A stretch of 64,000 nt of DNA, from positions 744,001-808,000 of the forward strand of contig NZ_CP098455.1 in assembly GCF_023702635.1 (NCBI RefSeq). Direction: 5' to 3'. The stretch is from Spongiibacter taiwanensis (GTDB lineage Bacteria; Pseudomonadota; Gammaproteobacteria; Pseudomonadales; Spongiibacteraceae). Each line of letters opens with the position of its first letter. Position 1 is the first letter of the stretch. The translations under genes and the position numbers were made by a program. A model generated the notes under the pieces. It did not search any database, was not told the DNA's origin, and saw nothing but the letters and a program-made list of their open reading frames with translations. Below are positions 28,644 to 37,146 of the stretch, piece by piece.

Positions 28644-30899
28644 ATGAAATTTCGCTTTCCTGTTGTCATCATCGACGAAGATTTTCGCTCGGAGAATATC
28701 TCCGGCTCGGGCATTCGCGATCTGGCCGATGCCATCAGCAGCCAGGGCCTTGAGGTGGTCGGCTTTACCAGCTACGGCGACCTGACCGCCTTTGCCCAGC
28801 AAGCCAGCCGGGCTTCCTGCTTTATCCTGTCGATTGACGATGAAGAGTTCAGCGATGACGAGGAATCGGCCAGCCAAACCCTGGCCGCCATCGGCGAATT
28901 TATGAAAGCCGTCCGCCAGCGCAACACCGATATCCCGGTGTTTCTGTATGGTGAAACCCGGACCTCAAGCCATATCCCCAACGAAATTTTGCGGGAGCTG
29001 CACGGCTTTATTCACATGTTTGAGGACACACCGGAATTTGTCGCTCGCCACATCATTCGCGAGGCCAACAAGTACCTGGACTCCCTGGCGCCACCCTTCT
29101 TCCGCGCGTTGATGGGCTACGCCAGCGACTCATCCTATTCATGGCACTGCCCCGGTCACTCCGGCGGCGTCGCCTTTCTGAAAAGCCCCGTCGGCCAGAT
29201 GTTTCACCAGTTTTTTGGCGAAAACCTGCTCCGCGCCGATGTGTGCAATGCGGTCGAAGAGCTGGGTCAGCTGCTGGACCACACCGGGCCAGTCAGCGCC
29301 AGTGAGCACAACGCCGCCCGTATTTTTGGCTGCGACCATCTGTTCTTTGTCACCAACGGCACGTCCACCTCCAACAAGGTGGTCTGGCATTCGGTGGTCG
29401 CCCCCGGCGATATCGTGGTGGTGGATCGCAACTGCCACAAATCGATTCTGCACAGCATCATTATGACCGGGGCGATTCCGGTGTTTCTGATGCCCACCCG
29501 CAACCACTATGGCATTATCGGCCCGATTCCAAAAAGTGAGTTCGATCCCGAAGCGATTCGCCAGAAGATCGAACAACATCCCTTTGCCCGTGACGCCAAA
29601 GAGAAAAAGCCGCGCATTCTGACCATTACCCAGAGCACCTACGACGGCATCGTTTACAACGTCGAAGAGATCAAAGACATCCTCGATGCCAGCATCGACA
29701 CCCTGCACTTTGACGAAGCCTGGCTGCCCCACGCCGCCTTCCACCCGTTTTACGAAAATATGCACGCCATTGGCAGCGGTCGCCCGCGCTCTGAAGACAC
29801 CCTGGTGTTTGCCACCCAGTCCACCCATAAACTGCTGGCGGGCTTATCCCAAGCCTCCCAGATTCTGGTGCAGGACAGCGAGAAGCGAAAACTCGATACC
29901 CATCGCTTTAACGAATCCTATCTGATGCATTCCTCCACCAGCCCCCAGTACGCCATCATCGCCTCCTGCGACGTCGCTGCGGCGATGATGGACCCGCCAG
30001 GAGGCACCGCACTGGTGGAAGAATCCATCGAGGAGGCCCTCAACTTCCGCCGCGCCATGCGCAAAGTCGATGCCGACTACGGCAGCGACTGGTGGTTTAA
30101 AGTCTGGGGGCCTGAGGTGCTCAGCGAAGAAGGCATTGGCGACCGGGACGACTGGGTCATTCACTCGGATGACAGCTGGCACGGCTTTGGCAAAATCGAT
30201 TCGGGCTTCAACATGCTCGACCCGATTAAAGCCACCATTATCACCCCGGGGCTCGACGTTGACGGCAACTTCGACAGCTACGGCATCCCGGCATCGATTG
30301 TCAGCAAGTACCTGGCTGAGCACGGCATCATAATCGAAAAAACCGGGCTGTATTCCTTTTTCATTATGTTCACCATCGGCATCACCAAGGGGCGTTGGAA
30401 CTCCATGGTGACCGAGCTGCAGCAGTTCAAGGACGACTACGACCAGAACCTGCCGCTGTGGCGGGTTATGCCCGAGTTTGCCAACAAGTATCCCCAGTAC
30501 GAAAAGGTGGGGCTGCGCGACCTCTGTAACGGCATTCACAGTGTCTACAAGGAATACAACCTGGCCCGCATCACCACCGAGATGTACCTGTCCAATATCG
30601 AGCCGGCGATGATTCCCGCCGACGCCTGGGCAAAAATGTCCCACCGTCAGGTTGAGCGGGTGCCCATCGACGAGCTGGAAGGTCGGGTCACCGCCATGCT
30701 GGTGACCCCCTACCCGCCCGGCATTCCGCTGCTAATCCCGGGCGAGCGTTTCAACAAGACCATTGTTCGCTATCTGCAGTTTGTTCGCGACTTCAACGCC
30801 CGCTTCCCCGGCTTCGAAACCGACTGCCACGGGCTGGTGAAAGAGAAGGTCGGCAACGAGTACCACTACTTTGTTGACGCTGTCATCGACGATTGTTGA
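28644..30899 (+). CDS. Orn/Lys/Arg decarboxylase, fold-type I (LdcA-like)
   Basis: PLP-dependent basic amino acid decarboxylase of 751 residues. A response-regulator-like wing domain (about 1-130) is followed by the aspartate-aminotransferase-fold core. TQSTHKLLAGLSQAS carries the PLP lysine (Lys396), LHFDEAW the cofactor aspartate, and WHCPGHSGG and DRNCHKSILHSIIMTGAIP are family hallmarks; a C-terminal domain completes the fold. Length and motifs closely resemble Pseudomonas aeruginosa LdcA (lysine decarboxylase), but arginine or ornithine cannot be excluded. It lies between speDE and speC, so it probably feeds a diamine or agmatine into polyamine synthesis. It is unrelated in fold to the nearby speC. 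Confidence 0.88.
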   Translation: MKFRFPVVIIDEDFRSENISGSGIRDLADAISSQGLEVVGFTSYGDLTAFAQQASRASCFILSIDDEEFSDDEESASQTLAAIGEFMKAVRQRNTDIPVFLYGETRTSSHIPNEILRELHGFIHMFEDTPEFVARHIIREANKYLDSLAPPFFRALMGYASDSSYSWHCPGHSGGVAFLKSPVGQMFHQFFGENLLRADVCNAVEELGQLLDHTGPVSASEHNAARIFGCDHLFFVTNGTSTSNKVVWHSVVAPGDIVVVDRNCHKSILHSIIMTGAIPVFLMPTRNHYGIIGPIPKSEFDPEAIRQKIEQHPFARDAKEKKPRILTITQSTYDGIVYNVEEIKDILDASIDTLHFDEAWLPHAAFHPFYENMHAIGSGRPRSEDTLVFATQSTHKLLAGLSQASQILVQDSEKRKLDTHRFNESYLMHSSTSPQYAIIASCDVAAAMMDPPGGTALVEESIEEALNFRRAMRKVDADYGSDWWFKVWGPEVLSEEGIGDRDDWVIHSDDSWHGFGKIDSGFNMLDPIKATIITPGLDVDGNFDSYGIPASIVSKYLAEHGIIIEKTGLYSFFIMFTIGITKGRWNSMVTELQQFKDDYDQNLPLWRVMPEFANKYPQYEKVGLRDLCNGIHSVYKEYNLARITTEMYLSNIEPAMIPADAWAKMSHRQVERVPIDELEGRVTAMLVTPYPPGIPLLIPGERFNKTIVRYLQFVRDFNARFPGFETDCHGLVKEKVGNEYHYFVDAVIDDC

Positions 30900-30951
30900 C
30901 CGCACGTCCATCCGGGCGGATGATGCATCGTCATCTGCCTGGATTCGCCAC

Positions 30952-31722
30952 ATGGCCCACTGCCTCGCTGCGTTTGCTCAGTCCATTGTGACTCACCCCA
31001 CCGTTAGCCGACTTCTCCGGGGCGCGCTCGGCTCGGTGCTAGCCGCGCTGTTTGTTGGGCTGGTCGGCTGCCAGGTTCCTGAACTGGCTCTGCCCCAAAC
31101 ATTTCTAGCCCACTCTACGGTGTACCCGGTAAAGGGTCGCTACGGTTTTCTGCTAAAGCAGCAGCTTAGTTTCGGCCCCTATCGCAGCGGTATCATTGAT
31201 CGGGACTGGCAGAGCAGCCAGCAGTGGAAGGTCGGCGGCTACGAGATGAGCAGCGCAGAAGGTGGCTATCGCTTCGTGTTAAGCGGCGGCGCCACCCCCA
31301 ATCGCATTGCCTGCTTTCAGCAAGCCAGCCTCGAAGCGCTGGATTTTGATCATCGGCCCGATGAGGACTTCAGCTGGATCATCGACAGCCAGCAGCGCTT
31401 CAGCTGCGCCATAAGCACCGCCGACGGACAAGAATATCTGCTGCTGATTAGCGATTTTAATAATGAGGCCAAGGCCGAGGGGATACTTTACAGCAGCGAC
31501 GGCAACAGTTATCTGGTCAGCAGCAGCCGTGAGGCCGCGGGCCATCAGTGGCCCATTGATGGCATGGGCTATATCATTCGCCAGGGTCGGCAGGTTGTGG
31601 CAGCAGTGGAAAATATTAACGCTGGGCGCGTCTGGCTACTCCAAGAGCTGCCCGAGGACCACGCCCTGTTGCTCGCCTCGACGGCGGCGGCTCTGTTGCT
31701 GTACCAGGAATTGGAGCTCTAG
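30952..31722 (+). CDS. Hypothetical lipoprotein
   Basis: Not recognised as a named family. It encodes 256 residues from the ATG at 30952. Hydrophobic residues 24-39 end in the lipobox LVGC with Cys40, so the mature protein is probably lipidated. A GTG at 30988 would give a more usual 27-residue signal. The rest is soluble, rich in aromatic and polar residues (GPYRSGIIDRDWQSSQQW, DEDFSWIIDSQQRFSCAIS), and ends in a hydrophobic, alanine-rich helix. It starts about 50 bases after the decarboxylase and is convergent with speC, with eight bases between the stops. A cell-envelope role is inferred only from the signal. Confidence 0.65.
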   Translation: MAHCLAAFAQSIVTHPTVSRLLRGALGSVLAALFVGLVGCQVPELALPQTFLAHSTVYPVKGRYGFLLKQQLSFGPYRSGIIDRDWQSSQQWKVGGYEMSSAEGGYRFVLSGGATPNRIACFQQASLEALDFDHRPDEDFSWIIDSQQRFSCAISTADGQEYLLLISDFNNEAKAEGILYSSDGNSYLVSSSREAAGHQWPIDGMGYIIRQGRQVVAAVENINAGRVWLLQELPEDHALLLASTAAALLLYQELEL

Positions 31723-31730
31723 CTCGCCAT

Positions 31731-32894
31731 TTACCCTTCGTCGACAACATAGGATTGTAGCGGCGGAAACCCGTTAAACTCGATAGAGCTGTAACTGGTG
31801 GTGTAGGCGCCGGTGGTCAGCCAGTAGAGTCGGTCGCCCTCCTGCAGGTCCAGTGGCAGGCTGTAACGGTGATCCTCGTAGAGAATGTCCATGCTGTCGC
31901 AGGTGGGTCCGGCGATCACCACTTCATCCAGCTCGCCCTCCTGGCGATCGCATACCATGGGGTATTGAATCGCTTCGCCAATGGCTTCGATCATCCCACC
32001 GAACAACCCCACATCCAGATACACCCATCGGTCGAGGGAATCCTGGGATTTGCGTGATACCTGAATCACCTCGCTGACCAACACCCCCGCCTCGGCAACC
32101 AGCGAGCGACCTGGCTCAATCAATACCTGCAGCTCATGGTTGCCAAAATCCTCATCCAGAAAGCGCCGTATAGCGGCACCATAGGCCGCAATATCGTGGT
32201 GTCGATTGGCGTAATTGGCCGGCATGCCGCCGCCCATATTGATCATTTCCAAGTGAATATCGGCCTCGGCCAGACGGTCAAAGATAAAGCGCACCTTGGC
32301 GATTGCCGCATCCCACGTGCCAATGTCCCGCTGCTGGGAGCCAACGTGAAAGGAAATGCCGTAGGGCACCAATCCCAACTCCCGGGCCAGCAGGATCAGC
32401 TCAATGGCCATATCCGCCTGGCAACCAAATTTCCGCGATAGCGGCCAGTCCGCCGTTTCGGAGCCTTCAGTAAGCACCCGGATGTAAACCCTGCTGCCTG
32501 GCGCGAACTTTGCTAGCTTTCTGATGTCGGACTCACAGTCACTGGCAAACAGCGACACGCCCTGTTCGAAGGCAAAGGCAATATCGGCAGACTTTTTAAT
32601 GGTGTTGCCGTAGCTCATTCGATCAGTGGCAATGCCGAGTTCCAGCAGCTTGCGCAGTTCAAACACAGACGCAATATCGAAATGGGCACCCAGCTCCTGG
32701 AGACAGCGGATAATTGCTGCATCGGGATTTGCCTTGACCGCGTAATAAACACCGGCAAAGGGAAAAGCCTCGATAAGCTCACGGTACTTGTCACGCACGG
32801 TTTGCAAATCAAGTACCAGGCATGGCGTGGCTTTGTCAGCGGCAAACTCGACAATTCGTTGCCAGGCCGCTTCGCTGAGGACCTCTTGCTTCAT
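31731..32894 (-). CDS. speC: Ornithine decarboxylase, fold-type III
   Basis: Alanine-racemase-fold decarboxylase producing putrescine from ornithine. Its 387 residues equal the length of P. aeruginosa SpeC. The PLP lysine is Lys54 in VYYAVKANPD. Cofactor phosphate is held by MGGGMPANY and IEPGRSLVAEAG, and the reactive Cys332 lies in GPTCDSMDILYE, contributed across the dimer. GGAG lies nine bases before the ATG at 32894; an upstream extension to 32939 is discarded. A lysine/ornithine or carboxynorspermidine decarboxylase are alternatives in this family, but CDSMD favours ODC. Confidence 0.88.
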   Translation of the reverse strand: MKQEVLSEAAWQRIVEFAADKATPCLVLDLQTVRDKYRELIEAFPFAGVYYAVKANPDAAIIRCLQELGAHFDIASVFELRKLLELGIATDRMSYGNTIKKSADIAFAFEQGVSLFASDCESDIRKLAKFAPGSRVYIRVLTEGSETADWPLSRKFGCQADMAIELILLARELGLVPYGISFHVGSQQRDIGTWDAAIAKVRFIFDRLAEADIHLEMINMGGGMPANYANRHHDIAAYGAAIRRFLDEDFGNHELQVLIEPGRSLVAEAGVLVSEVIQVSRKSQDSLDRWVYLDVGLFGGMIEAIGEAIQYPMVCDRQEGELDEVVIAGPTCDSMDILYEDHRYSLPLDLQEGDRLYWLTTGAYTTSYSSIEFNGFPPLQSYVVDEG

Positions 32895-33122
32895 GGTAAT
32901 TTCTCCATGGCAATGCCCCCAGCATAAGGGGCTGAGCAATCTGGAATATGCCAGCTGCTAAAAACCGGCCTTTGAAAAAGGGCCGCAGTCTACAGGAAAC
33001 GAAGGAAAAAATCGTATTGTCATACCCTTGCAACCTGACTTGTCAATAATCACCTCGCACAAGGAAGCAGAGACAAGCGTGAAGGGACCAAAGGTAGAGT
33101 CGATGACTCAAGGAGAATGAAA

Positions 33123-33305
33123 GTGAACAATCAAAATAGTGAAATTAACGTAAAGAACCTTTGCAGTCGGAAATTGTGGGAACTGTTGAAAAACGCAGAA
33201 TGGCAAAATAATGCCGAACGCTTTGCTATCGAGCAGGAGCTGTCAGGCCGTCGCCACTATCTGCGTGAACTCAAGCAACTCAGCTCCCGAGAAACCATGC
33301 ATTAA
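33123..33305 (+). CDS. Small basic hypothetical protein
   Basis: Encodes about 60 residues, highly charged and probably helical: KNLCSRKLWELLKNAEW, then ERFAIEQELSGRRHYLREL. The frame has an ATG at 33117, but AAGGAG at 33110-33115 lies only one base before it and seven bases before the in-frame GTG at 33123. The ribosome-binding site therefore points to the GTG start. No named family was recognised. Its 3' end overlaps the convergent GspF-like gene by 26 bases. The base composition is less GC-rich than its neighbours, unlike a chance frame in this genome. Confidence 0.6.
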   Translation: MNNQNSEINVKNLCSRKLWELLKNAEWQNNAERFAIEQELSGRRHYLRELKQLSSRETMH

Positions 33306-34266
33306 CACCAATGACCCAAGGCACCAGCGCCAGCAAGGTAAAGGGCAGCGCCGCGCCCCAGTAGCGCAGCTGTTGCTCACTTGCCTGGTGAATTGCCAGA
33401 CTCAATTGGGCCGGCGCCTCTTGAGCCGCCAAGCCCTTCGGTAAGCTGTTTAGCGATACGCCCTGCAAAATCCCGTTGGCCATCAGCGCCGTCGACAAGG
33501 ATTCCCCCTTTTCCACCTGCGCCGCCAGGCGAATGAAGCGCCCTTTTGCCGGGCTTTCCGGCATGCGCCGGGCAGATTGCCGCAGTGACTGTGGCAGCGC
33601 CAAGCCACCGCCAATGCACTGGGCCAAATTAGCCACAAACAGATAATTTTGATAGCAATGCAGACCCCGTCCGACACCGGGCAGGCTAAACATCAGCGCC
33701 TGCAACCGACGTGGGCTGGGCGGCCGGATTAGCATGCCGGCAAGCCCCATAGCCACTAACACCGGAAAAAAGGCGAGCACTAGCGACCACAGGGCCGAGC
33801 TGAGGCTGAGATAGCCAGTCAACATGAGCATCAACGGCATCACGGCCCCACAACCCAGCACCAGTACCATGGGCAAACGCGAATAATGGCGCAGGCGCTG
33901 GGCGAAATCGCAACATAGCCGATAGTGTTCGGCGAGCCGCCGGTAAGCGGTGGGCAAGTCCCCTGCGGCTAAGCCAAGTTGCAGAATGCCAAGCTCCCAC
34001 GGTAGAAACATGCCGCCACTGCGCAGCTCTTCCATCACCACCTGCTGACCTGCCGCAAACTTGTCGGCCAGTTCCTCCAGCTGCGCTCGCTGAGCCAACT
34101 GCTGGCCCTGGCTCAACTTGGCAACCAGTGTCTGCCAATCCTGTTGATCCGACTGCTGGCTCACTTCATACAAATTCTGGAACAAAACAAAGCGCTGGGC
34201 ATATCGGGAGGCAATCAAAACGGGGCTCTCTTGCAGGATAACAACCAAACACGGTGGGTCTGGCAA
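33280..34266 (-). CDS. Orphan GspF/PilC-like membrane protein
   Basis: Up to 328 residues with the architecture of a type II secretion/type IV pilus F platform protein. A cytoplasmic half (LADKFAAGQQVVMEELRSGGMFLPWELGILQLGLAAGDLP) is followed by two membrane helices (about 118-165). A second cytoplasmic half has GRGLHCYQNYLFVANLAQCIGGG, KGESLSTAL and KGLAAQEAP, and a last membrane helix follows. No ATG fits the N-terminus; TTG codons at 34266, 34248 or 34218 are candidates, so the start is uncertain. No other secretion or pilus gene is nearby. It could be a degenerate or repurposed platform protein. Confidence 0.65.
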   Translation of the reverse strand: MPDPPCLVVILQESPVLIASRYAQRFVLFQNLYEVSQQSDQQDWQTLVAKLSQGQQLAQRAQLEELADKFAAGQQVVMEELRSGGMFLPWELGILQLGLAAGDLPTAYRRLAEHYRLCCDFAQRLRHYSRLPMVLVLGCGAVMPLMLMLTGYLSLSSALWSLVLAFFPVLVAMGLAGMLIRPPSPRRLQALMFSLPGVGRGLHCYQNYLFVANLAQCIGGGLALPQSLRQSARRMPESPAKGRFIRLAAQVEKGESLSTALMANGILQGVSLNSLPKGLAAQEAPAQLSLAIHQASEQQLRYWGAALPFTLLALVPWVIGVNAWFLGS

Positions 34267-34386
34267 TCGGGAAGCTCTATACTACGTGCCTTTGACAGGT
34301 CGGAGCAAAGTCGGCCTGATTTGGCGTTTTTTACTTCATTCCCGGCCAGCGATTCCATCGCCGCCGGGAAAGCCTGGATTGAGATA

Positions 34387-34860
34387 ATGATCATACGACT
34401 TCTTCTGGCTGCCGCCGCGCTGTACGTCATCTACCGGCTGGTCAAGATTGCCCAGAGCAAACCTGCGGATCAACGCCGCCCCTTTTACACCACCCTGATT
34501 ATTGCCTCAGCCGCTGCGGGCCTGGTCGTGCTGTCATTGACAGGCAAGGTCCACTGGATCGCCGGGCTCATCGGCGCGGCCGCGCCATTTGTTCGCCAGT
34601 TCATCGTCAACCACCTGCAGCAACGGCTGAGCGGCCAATCCGCCCAGGGCCAACAAGGCGAAAAGGCCTCGTCGCCTCGAGGCAGTAACATGAGCCAAGC
34701 GGATGCCCTGGCTGTGCTCGGCTTGAAAGAGGGCGCAAGCGAAGACGACATTATTCGCGCTCACCGCCAGTTAATGCAGAAGCTCCACCCCGACCGGGGC
34801 GGCAATGACTATCTGGCCAGCCAGCTCAACGCCGCGAAGGCCGCTCTGCTGGGCGACTAA
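34387..34860 (+). CDS. Membrane-anchored DnaJ-domain protein
   Basis: A 157-residue protein with two N-terminal membrane helices (about 1-18 and 35-55) and a C-terminal J domain of about 55 residues. The J domain contains ADALAVLGLKEGASEDDIIR, helix II and the HPD motif in QKLHPDRGGNDYLASQLNAA. This layout resembles TIM14/Pam18-like bacterial proteins, so it may recruit DnaK to the inner membrane. The frame extends upstream to 34144, but the ATG at 34387 begins the hydrophobic segment. It is divergent from the GspF-like gene. Confidence 0.8.
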   Translation: MIIRLLLAAAALYVIYRLVKIAQSKPADQRRPFYTTLIIASAAAGLVVLSLTGKVHWIAGLIGAAAPFVRQFIVNHLQQRLSGQSAQGQQGEKASSPRGSNMSQADALAVLGLKEGASEDDIIRAHRQLMQKLHPDRGGNDYLASQLNAAKAALLGD

Positions 34861-34898
34861 CTTTTTCAACAACGCAATCCGGAGCCCGCACCCCCGCT

Positions 34899-35237
34899 AT
34901 GAGTAAGGTTTTTGTTATCAGAAATCAGCATGGACACTATCTGGGAAAACAGCAAAACTGGCTGGACGGCAGCGACCGACGCCTGCTCTATCGCACGCTT
35001 CACCGTGATGAGGCCGTCAATCTGGTGTTTGAACACAGCAGCAAAGACATTGCCCTACGGGCAGAACCCCTGCTTTGTGAAGTAGACAAAAATGGCCAGC
35101 CTCAAGTTGAGGCGGGCCCGGAAATTCCCTTGGCAGCCGCAGCCGATAGCGGGGCTGATTCAGCACAGACGGCTCAGGCTGAGCCCGATGCCAACGAATC
35201 CGACAGCGCTGATACCAAGGCGCAGGACGCACTCTAG
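34899..35237 (+). CDS. Hypothetical protein, conserved N-terminus
   Basis: 112 residues. The N-terminal 75 residues (MSKVFVIRNQHGHYLGKQQN, then WLDGSDRRLLYRTLHRDEAV) look like a small folded domain found in gammaproteobacterial hypothetical proteins. The last 40 residues are an acidic Ala/Asp/Glu/Ser-rich tail that is probably disordered. No signal peptide or membrane segment is visible. It starts 38 bases after the DnaJ-like gene on the same strand. Function is unknown. Confidence 0.65.
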   Translation: MSKVFVIRNQHGHYLGKQQNWLDGSDRRLLYRTLHRDEAVNLVFEHSSKDIALRAEPLLCEVDKNGQPQVEAGPEIPLAAAADSGADSAQTAQAEPDANESDSADTKAQDAL

Positions 35238-35349
35238 AGGCAGTGATACGGACTCACATGATACCGGCGGGCTGATCGACTAAGCCCTTGAAAAGCGCCG
35301 CGGTCGCCCCCAGATTCATTTCCAGTCCACTACTGAGGCTTTTACTGCA

Positions 35350-36237
35350 ATGATGCGAATCTTGTTGTTTCTGGCAACAAACCTGGCCATCGTCCTGGTG
35401 GCGAGTATCACGCTGAGCCTCCTCGGCGTTGAGACCTACATGGCCCAAAACGGGGTCGATCTCAATCTCGGCTCACTGCTGGTGTTCTGTGCCGTGTTCG
35501 GCATGGCCGGGTCACTGGTATCGCTGTTTTTATCGAAGTGGATGGCCAAACGGGCTACTCGTACCGAAATCATCACCCAACCCCGCAACAGCGATGAACG
35601 CTGGCTGCTGGACACGGTAAAAGAACTCTCTGACAAAGCTGGCATTGCCATGCCGGAAGTCGGTATTTTCCCCTCGCCCGTGGCCAATGCCTTCGCCACC
35701 GGCTGGAACCGCAACGCCGCGCTGGTTGCCGTTTCCGAAGGCCTGCTCAGGCAGATGCGGCCCAACGAAGTCCGCGCCGTGCTCGGCCACGAGATTGGTC
35801 ACGTGGCCAACGGCGACATGATCACCCTCACCCTGATCCAAGGGGTCGTGAATACCTTTGTGATGTTCTTCGCCCGCATTATTGGTCATACGGTCGACCG
35901 GGCGGTGTTCAAAACCGAGCGCGGTCACGGTATCGGCTTTTACATCACCACCTTCATCGCCGAGATGATACTGGGCATTCTGGCTTCCACGATCGTGATG
36001 TGGTTCTCCCGTTGGCGGGAATATCGGGCGGATCACGCCGGTGCCAGCCTGGCCGGCAAGCAGGATATGATTGCCGCCCTGCAGCGGTTACAGGCGCAGC
36101 AGGGTCTGCCCAACGACCTGCCGGGTGAGATGACCGCCTTTGGCATCAGCACACCTAGCAAAAAGGACTTTGCCGCCCTGTTCAGCTCTCACCCGCCGCT
36201 GGAAAAACGCATTCAGGCCCTGCGAGACAGTCAGTAA
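35350..36237 (+). CDS. htpX: Membrane zinc metalloprotease HtpX
   Basis: Inner-membrane M48 peptidase that degrades misfolded membrane proteins alongside FtsH. It has 295 residues. Two N-terminal helices (about 4-25 and 40-62) precede the zinc motif [14 protein letters not shown] (His147, Glu148, His151), and the third ligand is in [11 protein letters not shown]; further hydrophobic segments lie between 155 and 220. An in-frame ATG also follows at 35353. The stop overlaps the next start (TAATG). Family members are commonly under stress control, but no promoter was identified. Confidence 0.96.
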   Translation: MMRILLFLATNLAIVLVASITLSLLGVETYMAQNGVDLNLGSLLVFCAVFGMAGSLVSLFLSKWMAKRATRTEIITQPRNSDERWLLDTVKELSDKAGIAMPEVGIFPSPVANAFATGWNRNAALVAVSEGLLRQMRPNEVRAVLGHEIGHVANGDMITLTLIQGVVNTFVMFFARIIGHTVDRAVFKTERGHGIGFYITTFIAEMILGILASTIVMWFSRWREYRADHAGASLAGKQDMIAALQRLQAQQGLPNDLPGEMTAFGISTPSKKDFAALFSSHPPLEKRIQALRDSQ

Positions 36238-36875
36238 TGTCTCTAGCCGAACCCCGTCACGCCCTGGCCAATGCACTGCGGGCCATGGCTGAACTGGCCC
36301 TCTCTCCGGGGGCCAGTGGCAACATGTCGGTTCGGGTCGACGGTGGCATGTTGATCTCGCCAAGCGGTCTGCGCGCTGAGGCGGCCACCCCCGAGGCCAT
36401 GGTCTTTGTCGATGATGAGGGCCACCCCAGCAAGGGACAACTGCGGCCTTCCAGCGAGTGGCTCATGCACCACCGCATTTACCAGGATCACCCACACTAC
36501 GGCGCCATTACCCACTGCCACTCATCCTTTGCGACAGTATTGGCCTGCCAGCGTCGGACCATCCCCGCCTTCCACTACATGATCGCTGTCGCCGGCGGTA
36601 GCGATATTCCCTGCGCCGATTACGCCACCTTTGGCGGCGCAGAACTGGCAGAGAATGTTAGCCTTGCTCTGCATCGCCGCCGCGCCTGTTTGCTTGCCAA
36701 CCACGGTCAGGTGGCCGTCGCCGACACCATTGAGCAAGCGCTGGGACTTGCCAGAGAGGTTGAGGCCTTGGCTAGCAATTATCACTTCAGCCTCCAAAAT
36801 GGCGGCCCGGTATTGCTCACCGACACGGACATGGAGCAGGTGCTGCAGCAGTTTCGCCACTACGGCCAACGCTGA
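36237..36875 (+). CDS. Class II aldolase/adducin family protein (FucA-like)
   Basis: A 212-residue zinc-dependent class II aldolase. Motifs are LSPGASGNMSVRV for phosphate binding, RPSSEWLMHHRIY with the catalytic Glu, THCHSSFATVLAC with two zinc histidines, FHYMIAVAGGSDIPCADYATFG, and LLANHGQVAVAD with the third zinc histidine. The middle section is very like L-fuculose-1-phosphate aldolase. Other possibilities in this fold are methylthioribulose-1-phosphate dehydratase or other sugar-phosphate aldolases. It is coupled to htpX by TAATG, which gives no metabolic clue. The substrate is undetermined. Confidence 0.8.
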   Translation: MSLAEPRHALANALRAMAELALSPGASGNMSVRVDGGMLISPSGLRAEAATPEAMVFVDDEGHPSKGQLRPSSEWLMHHRIYQDHPHYGAITHCHSSFATVLACQRRTIPAFHYMIAVAGGSDIPCADYATFGGAELAENVSLALHRRRACLLANHGQVAVADTIEQALGLAREVEALASNYHFSLQNGGPVLLTDTDMEQVLQQFRHYGQR

Positions 36876-37007
36876 GCTTTGCCCCGCAGCAAATGCGTTA
36901 TACCAATTCCAGAATAAACACAAGCTTCCGCCGCTAAGCGCCAGAGTTTTCTGCAATTTTCACAATATCTACACGTTTACTTCTCAGCCTCTGTGATATG
37001 CTCAGTG

Positions 37008-37055
37008 TGTTTTTGCACCGCGAGAGGTCGCTTTTCGCGCTTTCGCACAAAAACA
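37008..37055. repeat. Nested inverted repeat upstream of the acidic outer-membrane protein
   Basis: TGTTTTTG (37008-37015) pairs with CAAAAACA (37048-37055). Inside it, CGCGA (37019-37023) pairs with TCGCG (37035-37039). The structure lies about 90 bases before the start codon at 37147, probably in the leader of that gene. A TATGCT at 36997-37002 just ahead could be its -10 element, but no convincing -35 was seen. Confidence 0.45.
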
Positions 37056-37146
37056 ATGCATCAATATGGAAAAGTTCACAGTACGGAAATATCGCCGTCA
37101 AAAAACGCGTTTAGCGTAAGGCGCAAATCCATAGGGGGAGTTCCAC

